In this document: positions 53,282-61,309 of the stretch, piece by piece
Position numbering within the stretch: the stretch's first letter is position 1
Layout: every line of letters begins with the position of its first letter
Assembly (NCBI GenBank): GCA_947489685.1
Contig: CANLEM010000007.1
Location: 1 to 61,309 of the forward strand
DNA: 61,309 nucleotides
Direction of reading: 5' to 3'
DNA from: an uncultured Aquimarina sp.
GTDB lineage: Bacteria > Bacteroidota > Bacteroidia > Flavobacteriales > Flavobacteriaceae
Notes under the pieces: model-generated
What the model was told of the DNA's origin: nothing
The model's database searches: none
The model's input: the letters and a program-made list of their open reading frames with translations, nothing else
Made by a program: the position numbers and the translations under genes

Positions 53282-55810
53282 ATGAAAAAATTAAATTTAA
53301 TTGTTTCAGTAGTATTGCTATGCCTGTTATGTAGGTATAGCTATGCCCAACAACAAGATGATGCTATGTTTTTTGCTACCATGCAAACTACAGATGCCCG
53401 GGGGCTTAAATTAAATCATCCTAATGACATTAAAATTTTAAAATCCGCAAATGGCTACAGTGCGGTAATGCTAAGTGATAAAGCAGCCGAAGAGTTGCAT
53501 CATAAGGTTTTGGTGCATGGTCCAGGATTTGTTTACGAGAGTTCACAAAAAAAAGCACTTTTGGCATTAGAGAATATCAACAAGAATTCTCAAAAAAACC
53601 AGAAAGCATCTTTTTCAATCACTCAGGATGCTTTGGTAAGGCAAAGTCTTGATTTGGTAAATAATACTAATATCGCAAATCAAATTCAGGAATTAGAAAA
53701 TTATGGTACAAGATATCATACCACAAATGCAGCTAGACAAGCTGTTTTGGATTTGAAAACCAAGTGGGAAAATATTGCAGGAAACCGAAGCGATGTCTCT
53801 GTTAGGATCGTAGAACATACCAGTACCGCAATGCCATCTGTAATTATGACTATTACGGGAACAGAGAAGCCAGATGAATTTGTAATTCTAGGAGGTCATA
53901 TGGATTCTACAGCGGGAGGTAATAATTCAAACGCTCCAGGAGCAGATGATAATGCGTCTGGTATAGCTACTATTACAGAAGCTGCAAGGGTGTTGTTTTC
54001 TATGAATTTTAAACCCAAAAGAACTGTTGAGTTTATGGGATTTGCAGCAGAAGAGGTAGGTCTGCGAGGTTCAAAAGAGATCGCTCAGGATTATCGAAGT
54101 CGTAACGTTAATGTATTGAGTTATATGCAGTTGGATATGACTAATTATAAGGGATCCACCAATGATGTTTTTATTTCTACCGATTCGTATAATGATGATA
54201 CCTTAAATGATTTTATGATTTCTTTGTTGAATTATTATAATGCTTCGGGTACGCATAGAATCACATATGGTACATCACAATGTAATTATGGTTGTTCGGA
54301 TCATTATAGTTGGGCACAGGAAGGTTATGATGTTACATTTCCTTTTGAAGCAAAATTTGGAGAACATAACCCTAACATTCATACAACCAGGGATACTTTT
54401 GATCGTTCGCCAACACCTAATGCTACGCATGCGGCAAAATTTGCTAAGCTGGCATTAGAATATCTAATTGAAATTTCAAACGGTGTAACTGGCGGTCCTG
54501 GACCAACTCCTAACGAATGTACAGGAAACGTGGCTACTTATCCGTACAATGAAAGTTTTGAAGGAAACCTTGGTGCATGGACACAATCCACAAGTGATGA
54601 TATAAATTGGACTATAGATGCCAATGGCACTCCTTCCAACGGTACCGGACCAAGTAGTGCTGCAGATGGATCTTCTTATATTTATACCGAGGCATCTGGC
54701 AACGGAACAGGGTATCCTAATAAAAGAGCGATCCTAACATCACCTTGTTTTGATCTTGGAGGTTTAAATTCTCCGAGTTTTAGTTTTAAGTATCATATGC
54801 AAGGTAGTGCAATTGGTACGTTATCTGTTGAGGCCAGTACAGATAATGGTAGTTCCTGGACCAGTGTTTTTGCCAAATCGGGTGATCAAGGAGGTGCTTG
54901 GAATGTAGAGAATATTGATCTTTCTTCGTATACGGGTAGTCCAGTGCAACTTAGATTTAATGCCGTTACAGGAAATAGTTGGCAAGGAGATATTGCCATT
55001 GATGAGGTAAGTGTGGGGACATCTATAGTTGATCCAGGACCAGATAATTGTGATACCTTAAACTTCAACAACCTTACAATTTCTTCTTTTTCTAATCAAG
55101 ATTCTGACGGAAATTCCTCTATTGTAAATGGAGGTACTGGGTTATCGTTACAAAATAACACATGGAAATCTGTTGCTTTAAACTATACAGTAACATCTGC
55201 AACTATTATAGAGTTTGATTTTAGTAGTACTTCTCAAGGAGAAATTCATGCTATCGGTTTCGAAAATGATAATACGCTTACTTCTAGCAGGTATTTTAAA
55301 GTTCATGGTACTCAAAATTATGGTGTAACAAATTATGATAACTATTCAAGTGGTACCGTGCGTTATGTTATACCGGTAGGTGATTTTTATACCGGAGCAA
55401 TGGATAGATTAGTATTTACAAATGATAACGATGCCGGAAGTGGGAATAACTCGACTTTTTCTAATATTAAGATCTATGAAGGTTCTTGTGGTAACGCTGT
55501 AAAAAGTGTTTTTGATTTTGGATCCATTACGCCCATCTTAGGAAATGAGAAAGAAGGAGCATTAGCATCGATCGAAATTACTCCAAACCCAGCCGTAGAC
55601 AGTTTTGTTATTCGTGTAGGAAATAAAGTAACTACAGATGTAATAGCTACTTTTTATACCATCCAAGGGAGAAGAATATCACAAATTCAATTAAATGATG
55701 GAATAAATAAACTTTCTACGAAACGATTATCATTAAAGTCAGGAATGTATCTAATCAAAATAGAAACTGATGGAGAAGAATCAATGTCGCAAAAAATTAT
55801 TATTCAATAA
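53282..55810 (+). CDS. Secreted M28 peptidase with T9SS type A sorting domain
   Basis: This 842-residue exoprotein has a signal peptide (ending SYAQQ) and an N-terminal propeptide-like region. The M28 catalytic domain follows (about 165-400), with GGHMDSTAGG, PGADDNASGIATI, AAEEVGLRGSKEIAQDY and CSDHYSWAQEGYDVTFPFEA supplying zinc ligands and the catalytic Glu. A MAM-like beta-sandwich (about 420-580), a further beta-rich domain and a C-terminal T9SS sorting domain (ITPNPAVDSFVIRV...GMYLIKIETDGE) complete it. It should be exported through the type IX system whose parts (GldJ, PorV) are encoded in this window. Start chosen at 53282 for the signal peptide. Confidence 0.92.
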   Translation: MKKLNLIVSVVLLCLLCRYSYAQQQDDAMFFATMQTTDARGLKLNHPNDIKILKSANGYSAVMLSDKAAEELHHKVLVHGPGFVYESSQKKALLALENINKNSQKNQKASFSITQDALVRQSLDLVNNTNIANQIQELENYGTRYHTTNAARQAVLDLKTKWENIAGNRSDVSVRIVEHTSTAMPSVIMTITGTEKPDEFVILGGHMDSTAGGNNSNAPGADDNASGIATITEAARVLFSMNFKPKRTVEFMGFAAEEVGLRGSKEIAQDYRSRNVNVLSYMQLDMTNYKGSTNDVFISTDSYNDDTLNDFMISLLNYYNASGTHRITYGTSQCNYGCSDHYSWAQEGYDVTFPFEAKFGEHNPNIHTTRDTFDRSPTPNATHAAKFAKLALEYLIEISNGVTGGPGPTPNECTGNVATYPYNESFEGNLGAWTQSTSDDINWTIDANGTPSNGTGPSSAADGSSYIYTEASGNGTGYPNKRAILTSPCFDLGGLNSPSFSFKYHMQGSAIGTLSVEASTDNGSSWTSVFAKSGDQGGAWNVENIDLSSYTGSPVQLRFNAVTGNSWQGDIAIDEVSVGTSIVDPGPDNCDTLNFNNLTISSFSNQDSDGNSSIVNGGTGLSLQNNTWKSVALNYTVTSATIIEFDFSSTSQGEIHAIGFENDNTLTSSRYFKVHGTQNYGVTNYDNYSSGTVRYVIPVGDFYTGAMDRLVFTNDNDAGSGNNSTFSNIKIYEGSCGNAVKSVFDFGSITPILGNEKEGALASIEITPNPAVDSFVIRVGNKVTTDVIATFYTIQGRRISQIQLNDGINKLSTKRLSLKSGMYLIKIETDGEESMSQKIIIQ

Positions 55811-55831
55811 CGATTGTTCGTAATATGTAAA

Positions 55832-55868
55832 AAAAAAGGTGCTTCAAAATTAATTGGAGCACCTTTTT
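55832..55868. terminator. Bidirectional terminator between the M28 and M3 peptidase genes
   Basis: AAAAAGGTGCTTC and GGAGCACCTTTTT pair around an AT-rich loop, with A and T runs flanking. It serves the two convergent genes. Confidence 0.82.
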
Positions 55869-55903
55869 CTATATAGTAACATGATCATGTACAACAGTTA
55901 AAG

Positions 55904-57925
55904 TTATTTAATTAGCCCTGCACGTTTTAATAAAGCTTCAGGTTTAGGCTCGTGACCACGAAAACGTTTATATAATGTCATTGGGTTTTCGGTTCCTCCT
56001 TTGGATAACACATTTTCTTTAAACTTATTGGCGATATCCTTATCAAAGATTCCATTCTCTTTAAAGTATTCAAAGGCATCAGCATCTAATACTTCGGCCC
56101 ATTTATACGAGTAGTACCCAGCAGAATACCCTCCTTGAAAAATGTGTGAAAAAGCCGTGCTCATGCAGTTTTTGGCTACATCTGGATATAGAGATGTTTC
56201 TGCAAATACTTTTTTCTCATGTTCTTTTACGTCTGTAATATCACTTGGATCCTGAGCGTGCCAAGACATATCTAATAATCCAAAACTTAATTGACGCATG
56301 GTAGACAATCCCTCCATAAAAGTAGACGATTCTTTAATCTTTTTTACTAATTCCATTGGGATTACTTCTCCTGTCTCGTAGTGTTTGGCAAATAATTCTA
56401 ATGCTTCTTTTTCGTAGCACCAATTCTCTAACACCTGACTTGGTAATTCTACAAAATCCCAATATACGCTAGTTCCTGATAAACCAGGATAAGTAGTATT
56501 AGCTAGCATTCCGTGCAAAGCATGACCAAACTCATGAAAAAGAGTAGTAACTTCATTAAAAGTGAGTAGTGAAGGTTTGCTAGGTGTTGGCTTGGTAAAA
56601 TTACAAACTATAGAAATATGAGGTCTTATGTTTGTATCATTTTTTCTCATTTGCGGCTTGTATGAAGTCATCCAAGCGCCATTGCGTTTACCTGGTCTGG
56701 GGTGAAAATCGGCATAGAATATAGCAATGAAATTACCGTTTAAATCAGAAACATTGTACGTTTTTACTTCTTCATGGTATTTATCTACTTGATTAGTTTC
56801 TTCAAATTGAAGTCCAAATAATTTGGAAGCAACGGTAAATACCCCTTCAATTACATTTTCAAGCTTAAAGTATGGTTTTAATTTTTCGTCGTCAAGATCG
56901 AAAAGTTTTTGTTTTAGTTTTTCTGAATAATAGGCACCATCCCATTTTTGAAGCTGATCAATACCATCCAATTCTTTGGCAAAAGATGCTAATTGTTTAA
57001 ACTCTCTCTCTGCCGCAGGTTTTGCTTTTTCCAGAATTTCATTAAGAAAAGAAAACACTTTGTCCGGAGTTTCGGCCATTCTTTCTTCCAAAATATAATG
57101 CGCATGAGATGGGTATCCTAATAAACTTGCCCGTTGATGCCTTAGATTGGCTATCTTTAAAACAATACTTTGATTGTCGTAATCATTATTGTGAAAACCT
57201 TTTGACCCAAACGCAATTGCTAATTTTTTTCGTAACTCTCTATTCTTTGCATAAGTTATAAACGGAACATAGCTGGGGTAATCAAGAGTGATTAGCCATC
57301 CTTTTTTTTCTTTAGATTCTGCCATAGCTTTGGCAGCTTCTTTTGCACCATCCGGAAGTCCGTCTAAGTCGGATACATCTGTAAGTAACATTTCAAAAGA
57401 ATTGGTTTCTGCTAATACATTTTCACCAAAATTTAATCCTAATTTAGAAAGTTCCTTATCTATTTCTCTTAGTTCCTTTTTTTTGTTTTCGGCAAGATTT
57501 GCACCATTTCTTGAAAATGATTTATATTTCTTTTTAAGCAAAGTATATTGCTCGGTAGTTAGATCTAATTCATCTCTTTGAAGATAAACTGTTTCAATTC
57601 TTTTGAATAATTCTTGATTAAGAGCAATGTCATTACTGAATTCTGAAAGCAAAGGAGATGCTTCTTGTGCTATTTTTTGTATTTCCTCATTCGTTTCTGC
57701 ACTATTTAGATTAAAAAATGCACTCGTAACTCGATCTAATAACTCTCCTGTATAATCAAGAGCTTCAACCGTATTCGAAAATGTGGCTTTCTCTTGATTT
57801 GATATGATTTCATCTATTTCTTTTTTTGCCAGTGCTATTCCATTCTTAATAGCGGGTAAGAAATGCTGGGACTTTATTTCTGAAAATGGAGCAGTATCAA
57901 ATGTTTGTAATAATGGATTATTCAT
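55904..57925 (-). CDS. M3-family oligopeptidase (Dcp/PrlC type)
   Basis: This 673-residue zinc metallopeptidase cleaves short peptides in the cytoplasm or periplasm. The zinc motif is TLFHEFGHALHGML, with a further Glu in the following helix. Its full length matches Dcp/oligopeptidase A. The N-terminus NNPLLQTFDTAPFSEIKSQHFLPAI shows no signal peptide, favouring a cytoplasmic role. Confidence 0.93.
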   Translation of the reverse strand: MNNPLLQTFDTAPFSEIKSQHFLPAIKNGIALAKKEIDEIISNQEKATFSNTVEALDYTGELLDRVTSAFFNLNSAETNEEIQKIAQEASPLLSEFSNDIALNQELFKRIETVYLQRDELDLTTEQYTLLKKKYKSFSRNGANLAENKKKELREIDKELSKLGLNFGENVLAETNSFEMLLTDVSDLDGLPDGAKEAAKAMAESKEKKGWLITLDYPSYVPFITYAKNRELRKKLAIAFGSKGFHNNDYDNQSIVLKIANLRHQRASLLGYPSHAHYILEERMAETPDKVFSFLNEILEKAKPAAEREFKQLASFAKELDGIDQLQKWDGAYYSEKLKQKLFDLDDEKLKPYFKLENVIEGVFTVASKLFGLQFEETNQVDKYHEEVKTYNVSDLNGNFIAIFYADFHPRPGKRNGAWMTSYKPQMRKNDTNIRPHISIVCNFTKPTPSKPSLLTFNEVTTLFHEFGHALHGMLANTTYPGLSGTSVYWDFVELPSQVLENWCYEKEALELFAKHYETGEVIPMELVKKIKESSTFMEGLSTMRQLSFGLLDMSWHAQDPSDITDVKEHEKKVFAETSLYPDVAKNCMSTAFSHIFQGGYSAGYYSYKWAEVLDADAFEYFKENGIFDKDIANKFKENVLSKGGTENPMTLYKRFRGHEPKPEALLKRAGLIK

Positions 57926-58043
57926 TATGTTAAATATAATTTCTGTATTAGCTATATCTTTCTTTATATCGGAAAAAGTAACCTTTTATCGAAAAAGCAA
58001 CCTTTAATTTCTCTGTTTTTAATCACAATAACCCTTAATCTAA

Positions 58044-58051
58044 TAGATTTG
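58044..58051 (+). promoter_or_regulatory. -7 box of candidate RNA 1
   Basis: TAGATTTG matches TAnnTTTG. The -33 region is AT-rich but lacks a clear TTG. Confidence 0.45.
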
Positions 58052-58054
58052 ATA

Positions 58055-58184
58055 AGGTTTATTAGTGAAGGTCTTGTTATGAAAACTTCCACATTATTGT
58101 ATCAGGGGTATGGATGTTAATAATTGTTTTCAAAGCGTAGACCAAATATATTGAAAGGGCTGCAATTATTGCAGCTCTTTTGAT
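58055..58184 (+). ncRNA. Candidate small RNA 1
   Basis: This ~130-nt unit begins 4 nt after a -7 box with AGGTTT. GGTCT (58070-58074) pairs with AGACC (58139-58143), and GAAAAC (58081-58086) with GTTTTC (58126-58131). It ends at a 12-bp terminator stem (AAAGGGCTGCAA-TTA-TTGCAGCTCTTT, 58154-58180) followed by TGATTTTTG. It holds only a 13-codon open frame (58079-58120). The layout is repeated in the next unit, which supports a real RNA gene over chance. No known family is recognised. Confidence 0.5.
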
Positions 58185-58337
58185 TTTTGTTCAAAATAAA
58201 ACTGCTGAGCTACATGTAATTTCTTCAATTTGTATGTCTTTTCGATCAAAAATGGGCTCATAAAAACAATTAACATGTATTTCGTCGAATAAAATGGTGT
58301 TTTAACGAAAATTGTTAATAAGTTTTTGCTACTTTTA

Positions 58338-58367
58338 TTGTGTAATCAAAGTAAGGTTTTACCTTTG
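58338..58367 (+). promoter_or_regulatory. Promoter of candidate RNA 2
   Basis: TTG (58338-58340), a 19-bp spacer and TACCTTTG (58360-58367) match the Bacteroidota promoter consensus exactly. Confidence 0.65.
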
Positions 58368-58371
58368 TTGT

Positions 58372-58496
58372 AGGTTTTAAGAGTATGGTCTTACGATGAA
58401 TTTTTGTGTAATATATTTAAGTTGGTTAATAAATATTGTTATATTCTTTTGTAAGACCTAATATTTAAAGAGTCACTGAAAAGTGACTCTTTTTTG
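58372..58496 (+). ncRNA. Candidate small RNA 2, paralogue of RNA 1
   Basis: This ~125-nt unit starts 5 nt after a full-consensus promoter. It has AGGTTT exactly 15 nt before GGTCT, as in RNA 1. GGTCTTAC (58387-58394) pairs perfectly with GTAAGACC (58451-58458), 9 nt before an 11-bp terminator stem with GAAA loop (58467-58492) and a T run. No coding frame is evident. Similar units in tandem with diverged interiors point to a duplicated structured RNA of unknown function. Confidence 0.55.
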
Positions 58497-58528
58497 TTTA
58501 AAGAAATAGTTATCCTTTTAAAATGATT

Positions 58529-59014
58529 TTATTTCTTTAATGTTTTAGCTCCTTCAATTACTTTTTGTTTTAGTCCTTCTTTGTATATCAATATTTTATC
58601 AAGAACACAACTGTCATTAGAACCTATGATTTGAGCAGCGAGAATCCCGGCATTTAATGCTCCATCCAAAGCAACGGTCGCCACTGGGACACCTCCTGGC
58701 ATTTGTAGGATAGACAACACAGAATCCCATCCGTCTATAGAGTTTCTGGATTTAACCGGAACACCAATAACGGGCAAAGGAGATAAAGATGCTACCATAC
58801 CTGGTAAATGTGCAGCTCCACCCGCACCAGCGATAATAACAGTAATACCTCGAGTATGCGCATTTTTTGCATAATCAAATAATTTTTCGGGGGTACGATG
58901 CGCAGATACGATATCGACTTCAACCTCGATATCAAAACCTTGTAAAACTTCTATCGCTTTTTCCATTACAGGCATATCACTAGTACTACCCATTATTATT
59001 CCCACCTTACTCAT
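58529..59014 (-). CDS. purE: N5-carboxyaminoimidazole ribonucleotide mutase
   Basis: This 161-residue class I PurE converts N5-CAIR to CAIR in purine synthesis. It has VGIIMGSTSDMPVMEKA, VSAHRTPEKLFDYA (active His) and AGAGGAAHLPGMVASLSPLPVIGVPV. It lies 3 bp after purK and is co-transcribed with it. Confidence 0.96.
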   Translation of the reverse strand: MSKVGIIMGSTSDMPVMEKAIEVLQGFDIEVEVDIVSAHRTPEKLFDYAKNAHTRGITVIIAGAGGAAHLPGMVASLSPLPVIGVPVKSRNSIDGWDSVLSILQMPGGVPVATVALDGALNAGILAAQIIGSNDSCVLDKILIYKEGLKQKVIEGAKTLKK

Positions 59015-59017
59015 AAC

Positions 59018-60178
59018 TTAATCTTTACTTATTACTTTTATAGTATTTTTTACTTTTTCGGCAATTTTTCTTGCTTCGTTTATATCTTCATTGATAATGG
59101 TTACATGTCCCATTTTTCGGAAAGGTCGTGTTTGTTTTTTACCATAAATATGAGGGGTTACACCTTTCATTTTCATGATTTTATCTATGTTTTTGTAAAC
59201 CACATCTCCTGTATGTCCTTCTGCTCCAACCAAATTAACCATAATGCCGGCTACAATACTTTCTGTAGCACCTAACGGAAGATCCAGTATAGCTCTGATA
59301 TGTTGTTCAAATTGGTTGGTGTAACTCGCCTCAATACTGTAATGCCCACTGTTATGAGGCCTTGGAGCCACTTCGTTTACAAGAATTTTATCATCTTGAG
59401 TTTGGAACATTTCTACAGCTAGTATGCCTACATGTCCAAAAGCTTGAGATACTTTTTCTGCTACAACAATAGCCTTTTCGGCTATTTTATCGTCAATTCT
59501 GGCGGGGCAAATAACATATTCTACTTGATTAGCTTCTGGATGAAACTCCATTTCTACTACGGGATACGTTTTTATTTCTCCACTAGGATTACGGACAACA
59601 ATAACCGCTAATTCGTTTTTGAAATTAATCATTTCCTCGGCGATGCATTCAACGTCGGGAAGTTTTGCAACATCAGCACCAGTTTTTATAATAGAAACTC
59701 CTTTTCCGTCATACCCCCCTTGAGTGCTTTTCCACACAAAAGGAAGTTTGATTTTATTGCTGGTGATTCCTTCGGTAAGATGAGCCTTATTTGAAAACCT
59801 AACAAATGTAGCAGTAGGTATTTTGTGTTCTTGGTAAAATAGTTTTTGCTGCCCTTTGTTTTGAATATTCTCTAATGTTTTTGAACTTGGATATACCTTT
59901 TTTCCTTCTTCTTCTAGTTTGGCAATAGCCTCAATATTTATTGTTTCTATTTCAAAAGTCAATACATCTACTTTTTTTCCAAAATTGTAAACGGTATCAT
60001 AATCCATTAGATTTCCTTGCTGGAAATGGTCACAGGCTATCTTACATGGTGCTTCTGGGTTGGGGTCCAGAACATGTGTTTGGATGTCATACTTTCTTGT
60101 TTCATATAACATCATCTTTCCTAATTGCCCTCCTCCGAGTATTCCTAACTTAAATTTAGACGAGAAATAATTTGCCAT
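59018..60178 (-). CDS. purK: N5-carboxyaminoimidazole ribonucleotide synthase
   Basis: This 386-residue ATP-grasp enzyme makes N5-CAIR from AIR, ATP and bicarbonate. The N-terminus KLGILGGGQLGKMMLYE, the ATP-grasp TQGGYDGKGV and VNEVAPRPHNSGHYSIEA are diagnostic. It leads purEK and is divergent from the Hpt-Adk gene. Confidence 0.96.
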   Translation of the reverse strand: MANYFSSKFKLGILGGGQLGKMMLYETRKYDIQTHVLDPNPEAPCKIACDHFQQGNLMDYDTVYNFGKKVDVLTFEIETINIEAIAKLEEEGKKVYPSSKTLENIQNKGQQKLFYQEHKIPTATFVRFSNKAHLTEGITSNKIKLPFVWKSTQGGYDGKGVSIIKTGADVAKLPDVECIAEEMINFKNELAVIVVRNPSGEIKTYPVVEMEFHPEANQVEYVICPARIDDKIAEKAIVVAEKVSQAFGHVGILAVEMFQTQDDKILVNEVAPRPHNSGHYSIEASYTNQFEQHIRAILDLPLGATESIVAGIMVNLVGAEGHTGDVVYKNIDKIMKMKGVTPHIYGKKQTRPFRKMGHVTIINEDINEARKIAEKVKNTIKVISKD

Positions 60179-60280
60179 TATCGGGGTTTCAAATTTACCT
60201 TAGGCAACAAAAATAATTTTTTCAGAAGGAATAACCACAATAATACGTAGTAAATGCTATAGCCAAACTTTATTTATCAC

Positions 60281-60288
60281 TATCTTTG
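60281..60288 (+). promoter_or_regulatory. -7 box of the Hpt-Adk gene
   Basis: TATCTTTG matches TAnnTTTG, 46 bp before the start. Confidence 0.5.
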
Positions 60289-60333
60289 CCGCTTTAAATT
60301 AAAAATCATAAAAGAATTAAGGATAAGAACAAC

Positions 60334-61309
60334 ATGATTAAATTACATGATTTACATTTTGTTCCGTTTATTGCTGAGTCTAAGATTGAAGCTGCAATAG
60401 ATGATTTGGCTAAGCAACTAAATAAAGATTTTAAGGATAAGAATCCCTTGTTTATTGGTGTGCTAAATGGTGCTTTTATGTTTTTTTCTGAAGTATTAAA
60501 ACGTTTTGATCACGATTGTGAAGTAAGTTTTATTAAGCTATCATCTTATCAAGGTACTCAGTCTACACATCAGGTAAATGAATTAATAGGTTTGGATGAA
60601 AATGTGTCTGGGCGAACAGTTGTAGTTCTTGAGGATATTATAGATACTGGTAATACCATAGAGGTATTATATGAGACTCTCAAAAATAAAGGATGTACAG
60701 CTATTAAAATAGCAACATTATTCTTTAAATCAGAGGTGTATAGTAAACAAATTCAAATAGACTATTTTGGAATAGAAATTCCGAATCGATTTATTGTAGG
60801 ATATGGTCTGGATTATAATGGGCTAGGTCGAAATCTTACAGAAGTTTATCAATTAAAAAGAAACAACATGACAAATTTGGTGTTATTCGGCCCTCCAGGA
60901 GCAGGGAAAGGAACACAAGCAGAAGTTTTAAAACAAAAATACAATCTAGTACATATTTCTACTGGAGATGTTTTTAGATATAACATAAAAAATGCTACCG
61001 AATTAGGAACCTTAGCAAAATCTTATATAGATAAAGGACAATTGGTACCTGATGAGGTGACGATTAATATGCTTAATGCCGAAGTTGACAAAAATCCGGA
61101 CGCTAATGGGTTTATTTTTGATGGATTTCCAAGAACCGAAGCGCAGGCAGACTCATTAGGCGCGTTATTAGCTTCAAAAGGATCAGAGGTTAGTGCAATG
61201 GTAGCTCTAGAAGTAGATGACGAAGTATTGGTGAAGCGATTATTAGAAAGAGGAAAAACATCTGGACGCCCTGATGATGCCGATGAAGGAGTGATTCGTA
61301 ATCGTATAA
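60334..61309 (+). CDS. adk: Phosphoribosyltransferase-adenylate kinase fusion (3' end outside window)
   Basis: The frame is open from ATG 60334 to the window end (325 codons seen). Residues 1-178 are a hypoxanthine/guanine phosphoribosyltransferase domain: FIGVLNGAFMFFSEVLKRF, KLSSYQGTQST, the PRPP loop VVLEDIIDTGNTIEVL and VGYGLDYNGLGRNL. Residue 179 (an ATG at 60868) begins a full adenylate kinase: LVLFGPPGAGKGTQAEVL, HISTGDVFRYNI, GFIFDGFPRTEAQAD and the lid start RLLERGKTSGRPDDADEG. No stop lies between, so it is a natural two-domain protein joining purine salvage to nucleotide phosphorylation. Such fusions occur in flavobacteria. Confidence 0.93.
   Translation, partial: MIKLHDLHFVPFIAESKIEAAIDDLAKQLNKDFKDKNPLFIGVLNGAFMFFSEVLKRFDHDCEVSFIKLSSYQGTQSTHQVNELIGLDENVSGRTVVVLEDIIDTGNTIEVLYETLKNKGCTAIKIATLFFKSEVYSKQIQIDYFGIEIPNRFIVGYGLDYNGLGRNLTEVYQLKRNNMTNLVLFGPPGAGKGTQAEVLKQKYNLVHISTGDVFRYNIKNATELGTLAKSYIDKGQLVPDEVTINMLNAEVDKNPDANGFIFDGFPRTEAQADSLGALLASKGSEVSAMVALEVDDEVLVKRLLERGKTSGRPDDADEGVIRNRI

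Noticed and set aside
58079..58120. 13-codon frame inside candidate RNA 1
   Set aside because: Too short to judge and not conserved in RNA 2, where the corresponding part has no such frame.
1..61309. CRISPR array, prophage, rRNA operon or intact insertion sequence
   Set aside because: No regularly spaced direct repeats, phage structural or integrase genes, rRNA sequence or intact transposase are seen.

Overview
The window looks like a chromosomal segment of a marine-type member of the Flavobacteriaceae (Bacteroidota), possibly Aquimarina-like, although the genus is only a guess. The support is strong AT bias, promoters of the Bacteroidota type (TTG-N19-TAnnTTTG), weak Shine-Dalgarno sites, gliding/type IX secretion genes (gldJ, porV), a secreted peptidase with a T9SS-type C-terminal tail, the pdhA-pdhC pair and a phosphoribosyltransferase-adenylate kinase fusion. 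Most of the window is ordinary housekeeping sequence. No CRISPR array, rRNA, intact insertion sequence or prophage is visible.

Region by region. 1-3.6 kb is accessory: a prematurely ended thioredoxin-like fragment, gene-poor DNA with a 14-bp inverted repeat, two small double-glycine-leader peptides and, between them, a membrane-anchored TPR-AraC regulator. 3.6-11.3 kb is metabolic and envelope: acyl-CoA dehydrogenase, then an apparent operon of amino-acid dehydrogenase, NhaB antiporter, ExbB/ExbD/TonB-like energy transducer and FolC. A tRNA-Val follows. 11.5-14.0 kb is a second accessory patch: a long leader with a strong hairpin, a NusG/UpxY-type antiterminator, a 12-bp hairpin and three more GG-leader Cys-containing peptides, closed by a strong terminator. 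14.0-16.7 kb is a molybdate uptake operon (modA, di-Mop protein, modB, modC). 17-23.5 kb holds a cyclase-like/SRPBCC fusion, murF, gldJ, porV and cdd. 23.6-27.3 kb holds pdhA, pdhC and a peptidase. 27.3-41.8 kb mixes envelope and unknown genes (DUF4349, SprT-like, ManC, DUF389, MlaFE, PafA, amine oxidase) and ends in a TetR-controlled SDR/AhpD-like pair. 41.9-48.8 kb holds glycosyltransferase/methyltransferase, KAS III-like, truncated globin, gcvP and a UbiA-like membrane protein. 48.8-53.1 kb holds an ECF sigma factor with two tandem anti-sigma-like proteins and a GbsR-type regulator with a five-gene membrane/methyltransferase operon. 53.3-61.3 kb holds the T9SS peptidase, an M3 oligopeptidase, two tandem putative small RNAs, purEK and the Hpt-Adk fusion, which runs off the window end.

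The most interesting signals, in my reading, are: (1) two adjacent ~125-130-nt RNA-gene-like units at 58.04-58.50 kb that share promoter, 5' sequence, closing stem and terminator layout but not the interior; (2) the five GG-leader peptide genes in two patches, one flanking a periplasmic-TPR/AraC one-component regulator and the other behind an UpxY-like antiterminator, with no modification enzymes in view; (3) matching operators that define TetR and GbsR regulons from sequence alone; (4) an anti-sigma duplicate that has lost its zinc ligands; (5) a transmembrane protein whose N-terminal domain is open but lacks any standard start codon.
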